DNA from: Kordiimonadaceae bacterium
Lineage (GTDB): Bacteria; Pseudomonadota; Alphaproteobacteria; Sphingomonadales; Kordiimonadaceae
DNA length: 17,763 bases
Direction: 5' to 3'
Assembly: GCA_014238195.1 (NCBI GenBank)
Contig: JABABO010000113.1
Span: 1-17,763, forward strand
Position numbers and translations under genes: made by a program. The notes beneath the pieces were generated by a model. The model was not told where the DNA came from, did not search any database, and was given only the letters and a program-made list of their open reading frames with translations. Below are positions 1-8,960 of the stretch, piece after piece. Position 1 is the first letter of the stretch, and every line of letters begins with the position of its first letter.

Positions 1-1275
1 GTGCATAATCCACGGCGCAAGTACGCCGAACTTGTCGCCCGTTTCTACGCCAGTCAGCCTAAGGTTCAAGTCGCAATTACAGGTACCAATGGTAAAACAA
101 GCACTGCAGAATTTACCCGCCAGTTTTGGGCGGCCAATGGTCTTAATGCTGCTTCGCTGGGTACGCTGGGGGTGATTTCTGATACAATCGTTCGGCCTGG
201 TGGCTTAACAACCCCAGACCCTAGCGTTTTGCATAGTTATCTTGCTGAGCTTGCACATGCTGGCGTTGAGTATGCCGCTATTGAAGCGTCCAGCCACGGC
301 CTTGATCAGCACCGCCTAGACGGTGTGCGATTGAAAGCTGCGGCTTTTACTAATCTCAGTCGAGATCATTTAGATTACCATATGACTGAGCAGAATTATT
401 TTTATGCTAAGGCACGTTTGTTTGGCGAGCTGTTATTGCCAGGCGACACAGCGGTCATAAACCGTGATTGTAAATGGGGCCGCGTACTGGAAGACGTGGC
501 TTGGGGGCGTGGTATACATATCCTTTCTGTAGGACGCTGTGAACATGCGAAATTGCGTCTTCTGGAGCAAAAAGTCAGCCCACAAGGTCAAGAAATTACG
601 TTTTCTTTTCAGGGTAAGCTATATCACAGTCCATTACCTTTGATCGGTGATTTTCAAGCAGAGAATGTTTTGTTGGCGCTGGGTCTTGCAATTGCGACGG
701 GGGTTTCAATTGATGACTGTGTTGCTTCGATGCCGACTTTGAAAGGCGCTCCTGGCCGAATGGAACATATGGGCAATACGTTAAGCGGTGGATCGATTTA
801 TGTAGATTATGCCCATACGCCGCATGGATTAGAATCGGTGTTGAAAGCGGCCAAAGAACACAAGCCAGCCCGTTTACATGTTGTTTTTGGCAGTGGCGGT
901 GACCGTGATAAAGGTAAACGGCCCTTGATGGGACAAGTGGCAGATAAATACGCTCATTGTATTACGATTACGGATGATAATCCGCGCAGTGAAGATGCTG
1001 CAACGATTCGTAGCGAGATTTTAATGGCGTGTATGCACGGCAAAGAAATTGGTGATCGATATACGGCTATTGAAACAGCTATAGATGGGTTGCAAAAAGG
1101 TGATATGTTAATTATCGCTGGGAAGGGGCACGAAGAAGGCCAACTTATAAAGGGTATTACGCATCCATTTTCTGATATTAAAACTGTACAAAAGCTTCTC
1201 AGAGCAGACGTTGCAAGATCAAATCCTCATAATGCAGCTCAAGGGGAAAGTTCACTAGGGGGCCCCCATGTCTAA
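1..1275 (+). CDS. murE: UDP-N-acetylmuramoyl-tripeptide synthetase (meso-DAP adding), 5' end cut by window
   Basis: Cytoplasmic Mur ligase that adds meso-diaminopimelate to UDP-MurNAc-L-Ala-D-Glu. Seen: the ATP-binding P-loop TGTNGKTS at fragment residues 27-34, the YAKARLF segment with the probable carbamylated lysine at 137, the central YVDYAHTP motif, and DNPR at 326-329. In characterised MurE proteins DNPR marks selection of meso-DAP rather than lysine. The spacing of these landmarks matches E. coli MurE with an offset of about 87 residues, so the N-terminal UDP-binding domain lies before the window. The GTG at base 1 is therefore probably an internal valine codon, not the start. The 3' end overlaps murF by 8 bases, consistent with translational coupling. 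Identity is secure; only the true start is unknown. Confidence 0.97.
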   Translation: MHNPRRKYAELVARFYASQPKVQVAITGTNGKTSTAEFTRQFWAANGLNAASLGTLGVISDTIVRPGGLTTPDPSVLHSYLAELAHAGVEYAAIEASSHGLDQHRLDGVRLKAAAFTNLSRDHLDYHMTEQNYFYAKARLFGELLLPGDTAVINRDCKWGRVLEDVAWGRGIHILSVGRCEHAKLRLLEQKVSPQGQEITFSFQGKLYHSPLPLIGDFQAENVLLALGLAIATGVSIDDCVASMPTLKGAPGRMEHMGNTLSGGSIYVDYAHTPHGLESVLKAAKEHKPARLHVVFGSGGDRDKGKRPLMGQVADKYAHCITITDDNPRSEDAATIRSEILMACMHGKEIGDRYTAIETAIDGLQKGDMLIIAGKGHEEGQLIKGITHPFSDIKTVQKLLRADVARSNPHNAAQGESSLGGPHV

Positions 1276-2746
1276 AGCCAGGAGTGCACCCCTTTGGTCA
1301 TCTGAAACGTTTAGCGCTGCGACAGGTGTTGAAAGCGTTCAATCGTGGCAGGCGAGTGGTGTTCATGTCGATAGCCGCGATGTGTATGAAGGTGATTTAT
1401 TCATTGCCTTGAGTGGGGCAAACAATAATGGACATAAATTTGTTGCACAAGCGCTGGCAAATGGGGCTGTTGCTGCGGTGGTCAGCGCTCCCCCCGAAGG
1501 CATTTCCACAAATGATAGACGTTTGATCTATGTGCCAGACACTTATGAGGCCTTATGTCAGATGGCCGTTTACGCACGCGGACGCAGCAATGCCCAAGTG
1601 ATTGGTGTGACTGGCAGTGTCGGCAAAACAAGTGTAGTGCAGGCCCTGCGTCAATGTTTATGGGCTGAGGACGGTGTGCATGCTAGCATACGTAGTTTTA
1701 ATAACCATGTCGGGGTTCCTTTGTCGCTTGTGCGCATGCCTCCCGCGTGTCGGTATGGTGTGTTTGAACTGGGGATGAGCGCAGCTGGTGAAATTGATAA
1801 ACTGGTTGCTATGGTAAAGCCTGATGTTTCGGTTGTTACAACGGTGGGCGCTGCCCATTTACAAGCGTTTGATACTATAGACGCTATTGCCCGTGCAAAA
1901 TCAGAAATATTTGCCCATACTAAAGCGGGTGGAACAGCCATCATAGGCTTAGATCACGATCAATATGAAATCGTAACTCATGCTGCCACATTAAGTGATT
2001 TGGGCATTATTGGTGTAACGGCTGCAAGCGTTAAAGGTGCGACTGTTAAGGCACTTTCAGTCAAGCAAACCCCTTTTTGTACCTGTATGACAGCCGACAT
2101 TGATGGAACATGTGTCACTTATAAAATTGCTCAGCCAGGAAAACCGTGGATTTTGAATAGTTTGATGATTTTAGCAACCATTAAAGCTGTTGGAGGTGAT
2201 TTGGGCTATGCTGCCTTAAGGCTAGCGGCATTAACTGTCGAAAAAGGCCGTGGTGGGTTACATCATCTAAGATTTAACGGTGAAAATATAACATTAATTG
2301 ATGATAGTTATAACGCTAATCCAGTTTCTATGAAGGCTGCTTTTGAGCGGTTGGCACTGTTACCAAGGGTAAAAAATGCACGGGTATTTGCTGTGCTGGG
2401 TGATATGTCTGAACTGGGTGTAGGTGCCCAGGCATCACATGAAAATTTGTCCTGTGAAGCTGTGAAGGCCAGCATAGATAAAATTTTCACGTTTGGCCCA
2501 TTTACTGCCTTAATGGCGAGGCAGGCTGGTATTCCGTTTGAAGAAGTATCAGATATACAAGGGTTTCCCGCCCGTCTTAAACACTATCTGCGCGAGGGTG
2601 ATATTATCCTTATTAAGGGATCAAATAGCACTGGCCTTGGATATGTTGCGGATGCAATCGGCTATTTAAGTAATCCTTTAGACTATTCTACCATGCAAGA
2701 GATGTCTGCATATGGCCCTGATTATTGGCCCATCAGCGCAGAGTAA
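1268..2746 (+). CDS. murF: UDP-N-acetylmuramoyl-tripeptide--D-alanyl-D-alanine ligase
   Basis: Cytoplasmic ligase that adds D-Ala-D-Ala to UDP-MurNAc-tripeptide, completing the pentapeptide precursor. The N-terminal domain contains the typical VDSRDVYEGDLFIAL segment. The central ATPase domain has the P-loop GVTGSVGKTS at residues 113-122 and the SFNNHVGVPL segment. The C-terminal domain carries IDDSYNANP at 344-352, a MurF hallmark. At 492 residues it is slightly longer than the E. coli protein, with an extra tail after the conserved KGSNSTGLG segment. The ATG lies inside the last codons of murE. Its substrate D-Ala-D-Ala must come from a Ddl ligase encoded outside this window. Confidence 0.97.
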   Translation: MSKARSAPLWSSETFSAATGVESVQSWQASGVHVDSRDVYEGDLFIALSGANNNGHKFVAQALANGAVAAVVSAPPEGISTNDRRLIYVPDTYEALCQMAVYARGRSNAQVIGVTGSVGKTSVVQALRQCLWAEDGVHASIRSFNNHVGVPLSLVRMPPACRYGVFELGMSAAGEIDKLVAMVKPDVSVVTTVGAAHLQAFDTIDAIARAKSEIFAHTKAGGTAIIGLDHDQYEIVTHAATLSDLGIIGVTAASVKGATVKALSVKQTPFCTCMTADIDGTCVTYKIAQPGKPWILNSLMILATIKAVGGDLGYAALRLAALTVEKGRGGLHHLRFNGENITLIDDSYNANPVSMKAAFERLALLPRVKNARVFAVLGDMSELGVGAQASHENLSCEAVKASIDKIFTFGPFTALMARQAGIPFEEVSDIQGFPARLKHYLREGDIILIKGSNSTGLGYVADAIGYLSNPLDYSTMQEMSAYGPDYWPISAE

Positions 2747-2809
2747 AAGTTACACCAAACCAGATGAAATAGATGATGACGACTAAGATAAACAAAGGAA
2801 CAGCCAAAG

Positions 2810-3886
2810 ATGCTTTATAATTTGCTTGCACCACTTGCTAGTGACATAGCTATATTGAATTTGTTCCGCTATCTTACATTTCGCACGGGTGGGGCCGTAC
2901 TTACTGCGATGGTCATCTGTTTTATTTTCGGTCCTAAAATTATTCGTATGTTAAAAATGCGTCAAAGTAAAGGCCAGCCGATCCGCGAAGATGGCCCGCA
3001 AAGCCATATTGTAGCGAAAGCTGGCACCCCCACAATGGGTGGGTTTATGATTTTACTTGGCTTTGGGGTCTCGACATTTTTATGGGCGGATCTCCTGAAT
3101 CCTTACGTCTGGGCTGTTCTAATTGTTACGTTAAGTTTCGGAGCCATTGGCTTTGTTGATGATTATTTGAAAGTAACAAAATCATCTTCAGCTGGATTTT
3201 CTGGTAAAAGTAAGTTTGCTATAGAAGCATTAATAGCTGGGGGCGTTGCTTGGTGGCTATCAGGCATCAATGAACCGACTTTATCGCTGCCATTTGCGCA
3301 AAACTTTTTAATCCATCTTGGTGTTTTTTATGTACCATTCCAAATTATTGTGATTGTCGGTGCATCAAATAGTGTGAATTTAACCGATGGCCTTGATGGC
3401 TTAGCAATCGTACCTGTCATAATCGCGGCGAGTGCCTTTGGGCTGATTAGCTATATTGTTGGCAATACAGTCTATACAGAATATCTTGGTGTTCCATACG
3501 TTAGCGGAGCTGGCGAGCTGGCAATTTTATGCGGTGCCTTAATCGGCGCAGGTATGGGGTTTCTGTGGTTTAATGCGCCGCCAGCGATGGTTTTTATGGG
3601 CGACACAGGTTCGCTAGCACTTGGCGGTGCGCTGGGTACAATGGCCTTAATTACTAAGCATGAAATTGTCATGGTTATCATTGGTGGTTTGTTTGTGCTT
3701 GAAACTGTTTCGGTAATTGTACAAGTCGCCTCATTTAAGCTAACGGGCAGACGTGTGTTTAAGATGGCGCCTTTGCATCATCATTATGAACAAAAAGGCT
3801 GGGCAGAACCCACAATCGTTATTCGTTTTTGGATTATTGCGTTGATTTTGGCTCTGATTGGCCTTGCGACATTGAAATTACGTTAA
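2810..3886 (+). CDS. mraY: phospho-N-acetylmuramoyl-pentapeptide transferase
   Basis: Polytopic inner-membrane enzyme that transfers phospho-MurNAc-pentapeptide from UDP to undecaprenyl phosphate, forming lipid I. Its 358 residues include about ten hydrophobic segments, the usual family size. Family motifs present are DD at 117-118 (FVDDYLKVTK), NLTDGLDG at 190-197, GDTGSLALGG with Asp265, and the histidine motif HHHYE at 323-327. The paired aspartates and the later aspartate correspond to positions known to be needed for catalysis and magnesium binding in MraY. The start is supported by AAAGGAA at 2794-2800, about 9 bases upstream. A 63-base gap after murF is the largest in the cluster and shows no convincing promoter. 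Confidence 0.98.
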   Translation: MLYNLLAPLASDIAILNLFRYLTFRTGGAVLTAMVICFIFGPKIIRMLKMRQSKGQPIREDGPQSHIVAKAGTPTMGGFMILLGFGVSTFLWADLLNPYVWAVLIVTLSFGAIGFVDDYLKVTKSSSAGFSGKSKFAIEALIAGGVAWWLSGINEPTLSLPFAQNFLIHLGVFYVPFQIIVIVGASNSVNLTDGLDGLAIVPVIIAASAFGLISYIVGNTVYTEYLGVPYVSGAGELAILCGALIGAGMGFLWFNAPPAMVFMGDTGSLALGGALGTMALITKHEIVMVIIGGLFVLETVSVIVQVASFKLTGRRVFKMAPLHHHYEQKGWAEPTIVIRFWIIALILALIGLATLKLR

Positions 3887-3915
3887 GAAATACTGTTTAG
3901 AATGGCCCATGAAAC

Positions 3916-5286
3916 ATGATTACAGCACAGACATATCAGGGTAAAACGCTTGCAGTCTTCGGGCTGGCAAGAACGGGGCTTGCTGCTGTGCGAGGGCTAG
4001 AAAAATCAGGTGCGAAGGTCTGGGCTTGGGATGACAATGCAGGTCGCCGCGCTGCAGTTGGCTCATCGTTACAGGATTTATACAGTGCAGATTTTCAAAA
4101 ACTGGACGCTTTGTTACTAGCACCTGGTGTGCCTCTTACCCATCCTCAACCCCATGCCATGGTTATGAAAGCCAAAGATGCTGGGGTCACAATTATTAGT
4201 GATTTTGATATTTTTCAGGCAGCGCGCTGCGATATGCCGCCGCATCAGCTTGTGGCAGTGACTGGCACGAATGGAAAATCTACGACGACGGCTCTGATTG
4301 CGTACATGGCTGAAAAATGTGGCAGGCCTTCGGCTGCTGCGGGTAATATCGGTGATAGTTTGCTGGGCCTTGACCCGCTTCCTGAAAATGGCATTTATGT
4401 TGTGGAGGCTTCCAGTTTTCAGCTTGATCTTACTAAAAACTTTCAGGCTGATGTTGCTGTATTGCTGAATATTACACCAGATCATCTTGATCGTCATGGA
4501 ACAATGGATGGCTACTCGCGGGCTAAAAAACGTTTGTTTGATATGCAGGAGGCAACGGGTAAAGTAGTGATTTGTGTTGATGATGATCATTGCCGTGATA
4601 TTGCTTCGCGCGCGCGCGGTGAAGTGATCCCTGTATCGGTTGAACATCCATTAACTTATGGTGTTTATATGTTGGATGGGGTGTTGTTTGATGCTTTAAG
4701 CGAAGTGCCAATCGCGGTTGGTTCAATGGCTGATTACCCCACGTTAATTGGCAAGCATAACGGTCAGAATGTCGCAGCTGCTTATGCGGCTGGGATAAGT
4801 TTAGGCCTGAAACGCACAGAAATAATTGCCTGTTTTAAAGACTTTCCAGGGCTGGCTCACCGCCAAGAGCATGTGGGTGATATTAATGGGATAAAGTTTG
4901 TGAACGATAGTAAAGCAACCAATAGCGACGCAGCGATCAGAGCTTTGCGGAGTTATGAAAATATTCATTGGATTGCTGGTGGACAACCAAAAGAGCGCAT
5001 GTTTGAACGATTATCATTAGAATTAATACACGTCAAACATGCCTACCTAATCGGTGCAGCAGCTGATACACTTGGTAATACTTTGAAATCACATATACCA
5101 AGTCGCTTGTGCCGAACATTAGATGTTGCCGTTCGTCAAGCCTATAAAAATGCCGATCAAGGTGATGTGATTTTATTATCACCAGCGTGTTCGTCATTTG
5201 ATCAGTTTCCTAATTTCGAAGCCCGGGGAGATGCTTTTAAGGCCATATTTCAAAGCTTGGAAGAAAGAGGTAAAGCAAAGTCATGA
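3916..5286 (+). CDS. murD: UDP-N-acetylmuramoyl-L-alanine--D-glutamate ligase
   Basis: Cytoplasmic Mur ligase that adds D-glutamate to UDP-MurNAc-L-Ala. The N-terminal nucleotide-binding fold begins TLAVFGLARTGLAA. The ATPase domain has the P-loop TGTNGKSTTT at residues 116-125, followed by the VEASSFQLD and NITPDHLDRHG motifs. The C-terminal domain contains FVNDSKATN and the diagnostic SPACSSFDQFPNFEARG segment. The length of 456 residues is normal. The ATG is the first available after an in-frame stop just upstream, but no strong ribosome binding site is visible, so expression may rely on re-initiation after mraY, 29 bases away. The stop overlaps the ftsW start in an ATGA. A (CG)6 run sits inside the gene at 4607-4618. 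Confidence 0.97.
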   Translation: MITAQTYQGKTLAVFGLARTGLAAVRGLEKSGAKVWAWDDNAGRRAAVGSSLQDLYSADFQKLDALLLAPGVPLTHPQPHAMVMKAKDAGVTIISDFDIFQAARCDMPPHQLVAVTGTNGKSTTTALIAYMAEKCGRPSAAAGNIGDSLLGLDPLPENGIYVVEASSFQLDLTKNFQADVAVLLNITPDHLDRHGTMDGYSRAKKRLFDMQEATGKVVICVDDDHCRDIASRARGEVIPVSVEHPLTYGVYMLDGVLFDALSEVPIAVGSMADYPTLIGKHNGQNVAAAYAAGISLGLKRTEIIACFKDFPGLAHRQEHVGDINGIKFVNDSKATNSDAAIRALRSYENIHWIAGGQPKERMFERLSLELIHVKHAYLIGAAADTLGNTLKSHIPSRLCRTLDVAVRQAYKNADQGDVILLSPACSSFDQFPNFEARGDAFKAIFQSLEERGKAKS

Positions 5287-6434
5287 TTGCGTTTTCAAGG
5301 AACGATAACTCGTTATTAAGTCGCTGGTGGTGGACAGTAGATCGCTGGATGCTTGTTCTTATTGCAGCGCTGACAATAGCAGGATTATGGCTTGCTCTGA
5401 CTGCCAGTCCTGCTGTTGCGGATCGTTTAGGTCTCAACCCCTATCATTTCGTGCAAAAGCAAACTCTGTTCTTAGGATTAGGTTTTATAACTGTTTTAAG
5501 CATTTCCATTCTACCTGTTTCTAGTGTGCGACGTATGGCTTTGATAGGTTTTCCTGTCAGTTTGGCGTTGATTGTTTTAGCACTGATTGTGGGACCAGAA
5601 ATAAAAGGGGCAACACGCTGGTTACCACTGGGTATCTTCACCTTACAGCCCAGCGAATTTATGAAGCCATTTTTTATCGTAACCATTGCTTGGTTATTGT
5701 CAGCCGATATGCACGGCGAGGACATACCCGCTAAGTCAATAGCTACGGTTGTGTTTCTTGTATCAGCAGGTTTGCTCATGCTTCAGCCAGATTTTGGGCA
5801 AACGGTTCTGCTTAGCGGTGTTTGGATTGCGCAAATGGCCTTAGCAGGGCTTCCGATGATGTGGCTTGTGTTTGCAGGGTTTATAGGTGTTATTGGGTTG
5901 GGTGTTGGCTATGCCTTATTGCCGCATGTTGCTAACCGAATTGACCGTTTCATTAATCCAGCATCAGGGGATACGTTTCAAGCTGATAAAGCGATGGAAG
6001 CTTTCTCAAGTGGTGGTTTGTTGGGGCGTGGGCCTGGTGAAGGTATCGTGAAAATGAAACTACCAGATGCGCACACAGATTATATTTTTGCTGTTGTCGG
6101 GGAAGAATTCGGGGCAATTGCTTGCGTTATGCTGCTTTGTTTATTTGCCGGCCTTGTTATGCGCGGTTTAGCCCACCTCCTGCAAGAAGAAGATCCCTTT
6201 CGCTTATTAGCAGTTGGGGGCTTGATTATGCAATTTGGTTTACAAGCCTTCATAAATATTGGTGTCAATTTAGCTGTTTTGCCCTCAAAAGGCATGACTT
6301 TACCCTTTGTGTCATATGGGGGGTCTAGTATGCTTGCACTGGCCATTGGTATGGGAATGGTTTTAGCACTCACCAGACGAAACCGATTTATTGAACGTCG
6401 GGTTGATCCACTAGGGTGGAGGGCCGCTGAGTGA
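5283..6434 (+). CDS. ftsW: SEDS-family septal peptidoglycan glycosyltransferase FtsW
   Basis: Polytopic SEDS protein that polymerises lipid II into glycan strands at the septum, acting with the transpeptidase FtsI. The 383-residue sequence has a short cytoplasmic N-terminus and about ten hydrophobic segments. It carries the SEDS motifs ATRWLPLG..LQPSEFMKP (110-129), GGLLGRGPGEG (244-254), LPDAHTDYIFAVVGEEFG (260-277) and LPFVSYGGSS (340-349). The aspartate of the HTD motif (266) corresponds to the residue considered essential for polymerase activity in RodA/FtsW. Position between murD and murG is the classic ftsW location and argues against RodA. It overlaps murD by ATGA and murG by GTGA. Confidence 0.96.
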   Translation: MIAFSRNDNSLLSRWWWTVDRWMLVLIAALTIAGLWLALTASPAVADRLGLNPYHFVQKQTLFLGLGFITVLSISILPVSSVRRMALIGFPVSLALIVLALIVGPEIKGATRWLPLGIFTLQPSEFMKPFFIVTIAWLLSADMHGEDIPAKSIATVVFLVSAGLLMLQPDFGQTVLLSGVWIAQMALAGLPMMWLVFAGFIGVIGLGVGYALLPHVANRIDRFINPASGDTFQADKAMEAFSSGGLLGRGPGEGIVKMKLPDAHTDYIFAVVGEEFGAIACVMLLCLFAGLVMRGLAHLLQEEDPFRLLAVGGLIMQFGLQAFINIGVNLAVLPSKGMTLPFVSYGGSSMLALAIGMGMVLALTRRNRFIERRVDPLGWRAAE

Positions 6435-7558
6435 CGGCAAAGCAAACATATGTTGTTATCGCAGCTGGTGGTACAGGTGGGCACATGATGCCTGCGGATG
6501 CTATGGCAAGCGAGTTGGTCGAACGTGGTAGTACCGCGCATTTGATTACCGATAAACGCGGCGATAAATTTGATAATATTATGCAAGATATTCAGCGGAC
6601 AGTTCTGCCAACAATGCAACATATGGGCAAAGGCCTCCTTCCAAAAATAAAGTCAGCGACTAGTATTTTAATCAGTCGTCACTATGTGATTAAAATGTTT
6701 CGCAAAAATCGTCCAGATGTTGTGGTTGGGTTTGGTGGGTATCCCTCCCTACCAACCGTTTTAGCGGCAAAATGGTTACGAATACCTTATATTCTACATG
6801 AACAAAATGCCGTTCTTGGCCGTGTCAATCGATTAATGGGTGAAGGGGCTGCTGGCATTGCTTTAAGCTATGAGGCCACCGCTGGCATTCCAGCCGAGGC
6901 CTTACATGCTGTAACAGGAAATCCTGTTCGCAAAGTAATCGAAAAAATTGCCAATATTGCTTACGCTGTCCCTATGGGGGCTGGGGACATTCGTTTGTTT
7001 ATAATGGGGGGCAGTCAAGGGGCGCGTATTCTGTCTGATATTGTACCAACTGCTTTGGTCGGATTGGAAGCGAGCTACCGTGACCGTCTTGTTGTTTCGC
7101 ATCAAGCGCGTGCGGAAGATGTAGCCCGCGTAAAAACGGCATACAAGTCAGCTGGCATAAGGGCAGAAGTTGAACCATATTTCGATGATGTTGCAGCTAT
7201 TTTGCTACGGGCGCAGTTAGTCATTAGTCGCGCAGGGGCTAGTACTTTGGCTGAATTAGCGGTTATGGGACGCCCCGCAGTTTTAGTGCCGCTCGCCATT
7301 GCGACAAATGATCATCAATCCGCAAATGCAAGCGTAGTTCGCCAAGCTGGTGGCGGTTGGGTTTTTACCGAAGATCAATTCACAAGCGAGGCCTTAATAG
7401 ATTTGTTGACGGGTTTATTTATAGATATGGGGGGGTTGCGTAAAGCGTCAGACGGCATGCGCCGCTGCGCGACAATCGGTGCGGCTGATCATTTAGCGGA
7501 CTTGGTGCTTGAGGTTGCTGAAAACACAGTGAACAAGGGTAATACAAATGTTGAATAA
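6431..7558 (+). CDS. murG: UDP-GlcNAc:undecaprenyl-pyrophosphoryl-MurNAc-pentapeptide GlcNAc transferase
   Basis: Membrane-associated GT-B glycosyltransferase that converts lipid I to lipid II on the cytoplasmic face. Motifs: the N-terminal glycine loop GGTGGH (13-18), GFGGYPS (100-106), HEQNAVLGRVNR (123-134), the second glycine loop GGSQGAR (193-199), and the donor-binding segment SRAGASTLAEL (266-276) followed by PLAIATNDHQ. At 375 residues it is normal in size. The GTG start is chosen because it overlaps the ftsW stop (GTGA) and has a strong TGGAGGG at 6417-6423, 7 bases upstream. The gene overlaps murC by 11 bases. An inverted repeat lies within its first quarter (6665-6696). Confidence 0.97.
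   Translation: MTAKQTYVVIAAGGTGGHMMPADAMASELVERGSTAHLITDKRGDKFDNIMQDIQRTVLPTMQHMGKGLLPKIKSATSILISRHYVIKMFRKNRPDVVVGFGGYPSLPTVLAAKWLRIPYILHEQNAVLGRVNRLMGEGAAGIALSYEATAGIPAEALHAVTGNPVRKVIEKIANIAYAVPMGAGDIRLFIMGGSQGARILSDIVPTALVGLEASYRDRLVVSHQARAEDVARVKTAYKSAGIRAEVEPYFDDVAAILLRAQLVISRAGASTLAELAVMGRPAVLVPLAIATNDHQSANASVVRQAGGGWVFTEDQFTSEALIDLLTGLFIDMGGLRKASDGMRRCATIGAADHLADLVLEVAENTVNKGNTNVE
6665..6696. repeat. 10-bp perfect inverted repeat inside murG
   Basis: ATTTTAATCA at 6665-6674 is exactly matched by its reverse complement TGATTAAAAT at 6687-6696, leaving a 12-base loop. Two G-U pairs and an A-U pair could extend the stem outward in RNA. It lies within murG codons about 80-90. The arms are AT-rich and no run of T follows, so it is not a convincing terminator. 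It may be chance or a local mRNA structure. Confidence 0.45.
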
Positions 7559-8960
7559 TGTTCCATTTGACATAGGAACTGTGCATTTTGTGGGTATTGG
7601 CGGCATTGGCATGTCTGGTATTGCGGAAGTCATGCATAACCTTGGTTACAGCGTACAAGGTTCAGATGTGGCAGAAAACGCCAACGTTAAACGCCTGCGC
7701 AGTTTAGGCATCCATGTGATTGTTGGGCAGATGGCAGAAAACATACAAGGGGTAAAAGTCTGCGTTATTTCTAGCGCAATCGGCTCAGAAAACTTGGAAC
7801 TTGTTGAAGCAAGGCATCAAGGGTTACCTGTGGTTCGCCGCGCAGAAATGCTTGCTGAATTGATGCGTTTAAAATGGTGCGTGTCCGTGGCGGGAACTCA
7901 TGGTAAAACCACTACAACATCTATGGTTGCTGCTATGCTTGATAGTGCTGGTGTTGATCCAACCGTTATCAACGGGGGTATCATAAATAATTATGGTACA
8001 AATGCTCGGCTGGGTGAAAGTAATTGGATGGTGGTGGAAGCCGATGAAAGTGATGGCACATTTGTGAAATTACCTGCGACAATCGCAGTTGTGACTAATT
8101 TGGACCCAGAACATTTGGATTTTTACGGTACTTTTGAAAATGAAAAGGATGCATTCCTCAAGTTTTTAGACCGTGTCCCTTTTTACGGTGCTGCTATCCT
8201 GTGTATCGACCATGCTGATGTTCAAGGTCTTATCCCAATGATCACAGACCGTAAGGTCGTGACCTATGGGCTGTCACCTCAAGCAGATGTTCAGGCGTTG
8301 AATATCCGGACCGAAGCTGGTGCGACGATCTTTGATGTTTCAGTTCGCAGCGACGAGGGTGCGCCAGAAATTTTAACGGATGTTCATCTGCCGATGCCAG
8401 GTAATCATAATGTACAAAACGCACTGGCAGCCCTGAGTGTTGGCTTAGAGATGGGCATTGACCTTTTTGCGCTGTCTCAGGCTTTTCTGAAATTTGGTGG
8501 CGTAAAACGCCGTTTTACGACCGTAGGCGTTGGTGCGGGCATAACAGTGATTGATGATTATGGACATCATCCCGTCGAAATCTCATCTGTTTTGCAGGCC
8601 GCCAGACAAAGCTATAGCGGTAATGTGATTGCTGTGGTGCAACCGCACCGATACAGTCGCCTTCAAAGTTTGTTTGAAGAATTTTGTACCTGTTTTAATG
8701 ATGCAGATACAGTGATCGTGGCCCCAGTTTTTGAAGCGGGCGAAGCACCAATTGATGGCATTAACAGGGATACATTAGCGTTGGGGCTGCGGGATCATGG
8801 GCATCGTCAAGTGGCCGTTGTGGATGGTCCTGATGATTTGGCGAAGGTTATTGCGCAGTATGCATCTGCGGGGGATTTGGTTATCTGTCTTGGTGCAGGA
8901 TCAATCACAACATGGGCCGCTGATTTGCCAAAGGCTTTAGAGAGTGCGTTCCATGCATAA
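7548..8960 (+). CDS. murC: UDP-N-acetylmuramate--L-alanine ligase
   Basis: Cytoplasmic Mur ligase that adds L-alanine to UDP-MurNAc, the first step of stem peptide synthesis. The N-terminal UDP-binding motif VGIGGIGMSGIA is near residues 15-26, and the P-loop GTHGKTTTT begins at 116 with the MurC-specific histidine at 118. VEADESDGTF, TNLDPEHLDFYG and the C-terminal IDDYGHHPVEI (335-345) are all family signatures. The length of 470 residues is standard. The ATG follows AAGGGT (7535-7540) with 7-base spacing and lies inside the end of murG. The C-terminus ends directly before murB with no ddl fusion of the kind known in chlamydiae. Confidence 0.97.
   Translation: MLNNVPFDIGTVHFVGIGGIGMSGIAEVMHNLGYSVQGSDVAENANVKRLRSLGIHVIVGQMAENIQGVKVCVISSAIGSENLELVEARHQGLPVVRRAEMLAELMRLKWCVSVAGTHGKTTTTSMVAAMLDSAGVDPTVINGGIINNYGTNARLGESNWMVVEADESDGTFVKLPATIAVVTNLDPEHLDFYGTFENEKDAFLKFLDRVPFYGAAILCIDHADVQGLIPMITDRKVVTYGLSPQADVQALNIRTEAGATIFDVSVRSDEGAPEILTDVHLPMPGNHNVQNALAALSVGLEMGIDLFALSQAFLKFGGVKRRFTTVGVGAGITVIDDYGHHPVEISSVLQAARQSYSGNVIAVVQPHRYSRLQSLFEEFCTCFNDADTVIVAPVFEAGEAPIDGINRDTLALGLRDHGHRQVAVVDGPDDLAKVIAQYASAGDLVICLGAGSITTWAADLPKALESAFHA

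Noticed and set aside
2773..2820. A 15-codon open frame overlapping the mraY start
   Set aside because: No clear ribosome binding site, and it overlaps the mraY start in another frame. Short frames like this are expected by chance.
4607..4618. A (CG)6 dinucleotide run inside murD
   Set aside because: It codes normal residues (Ala-Ser-Arg-Ala-Arg) and murD is intact. A slippage hot spot in an essential gene is unlikely to be regulatory.
4117..4647. A 176-codon open frame on the - strand opposite murD
   Set aside because: It lies entirely across the conserved ATPase part of murD and its product has no recognisable domain; it reflects codon bias of the real gene.
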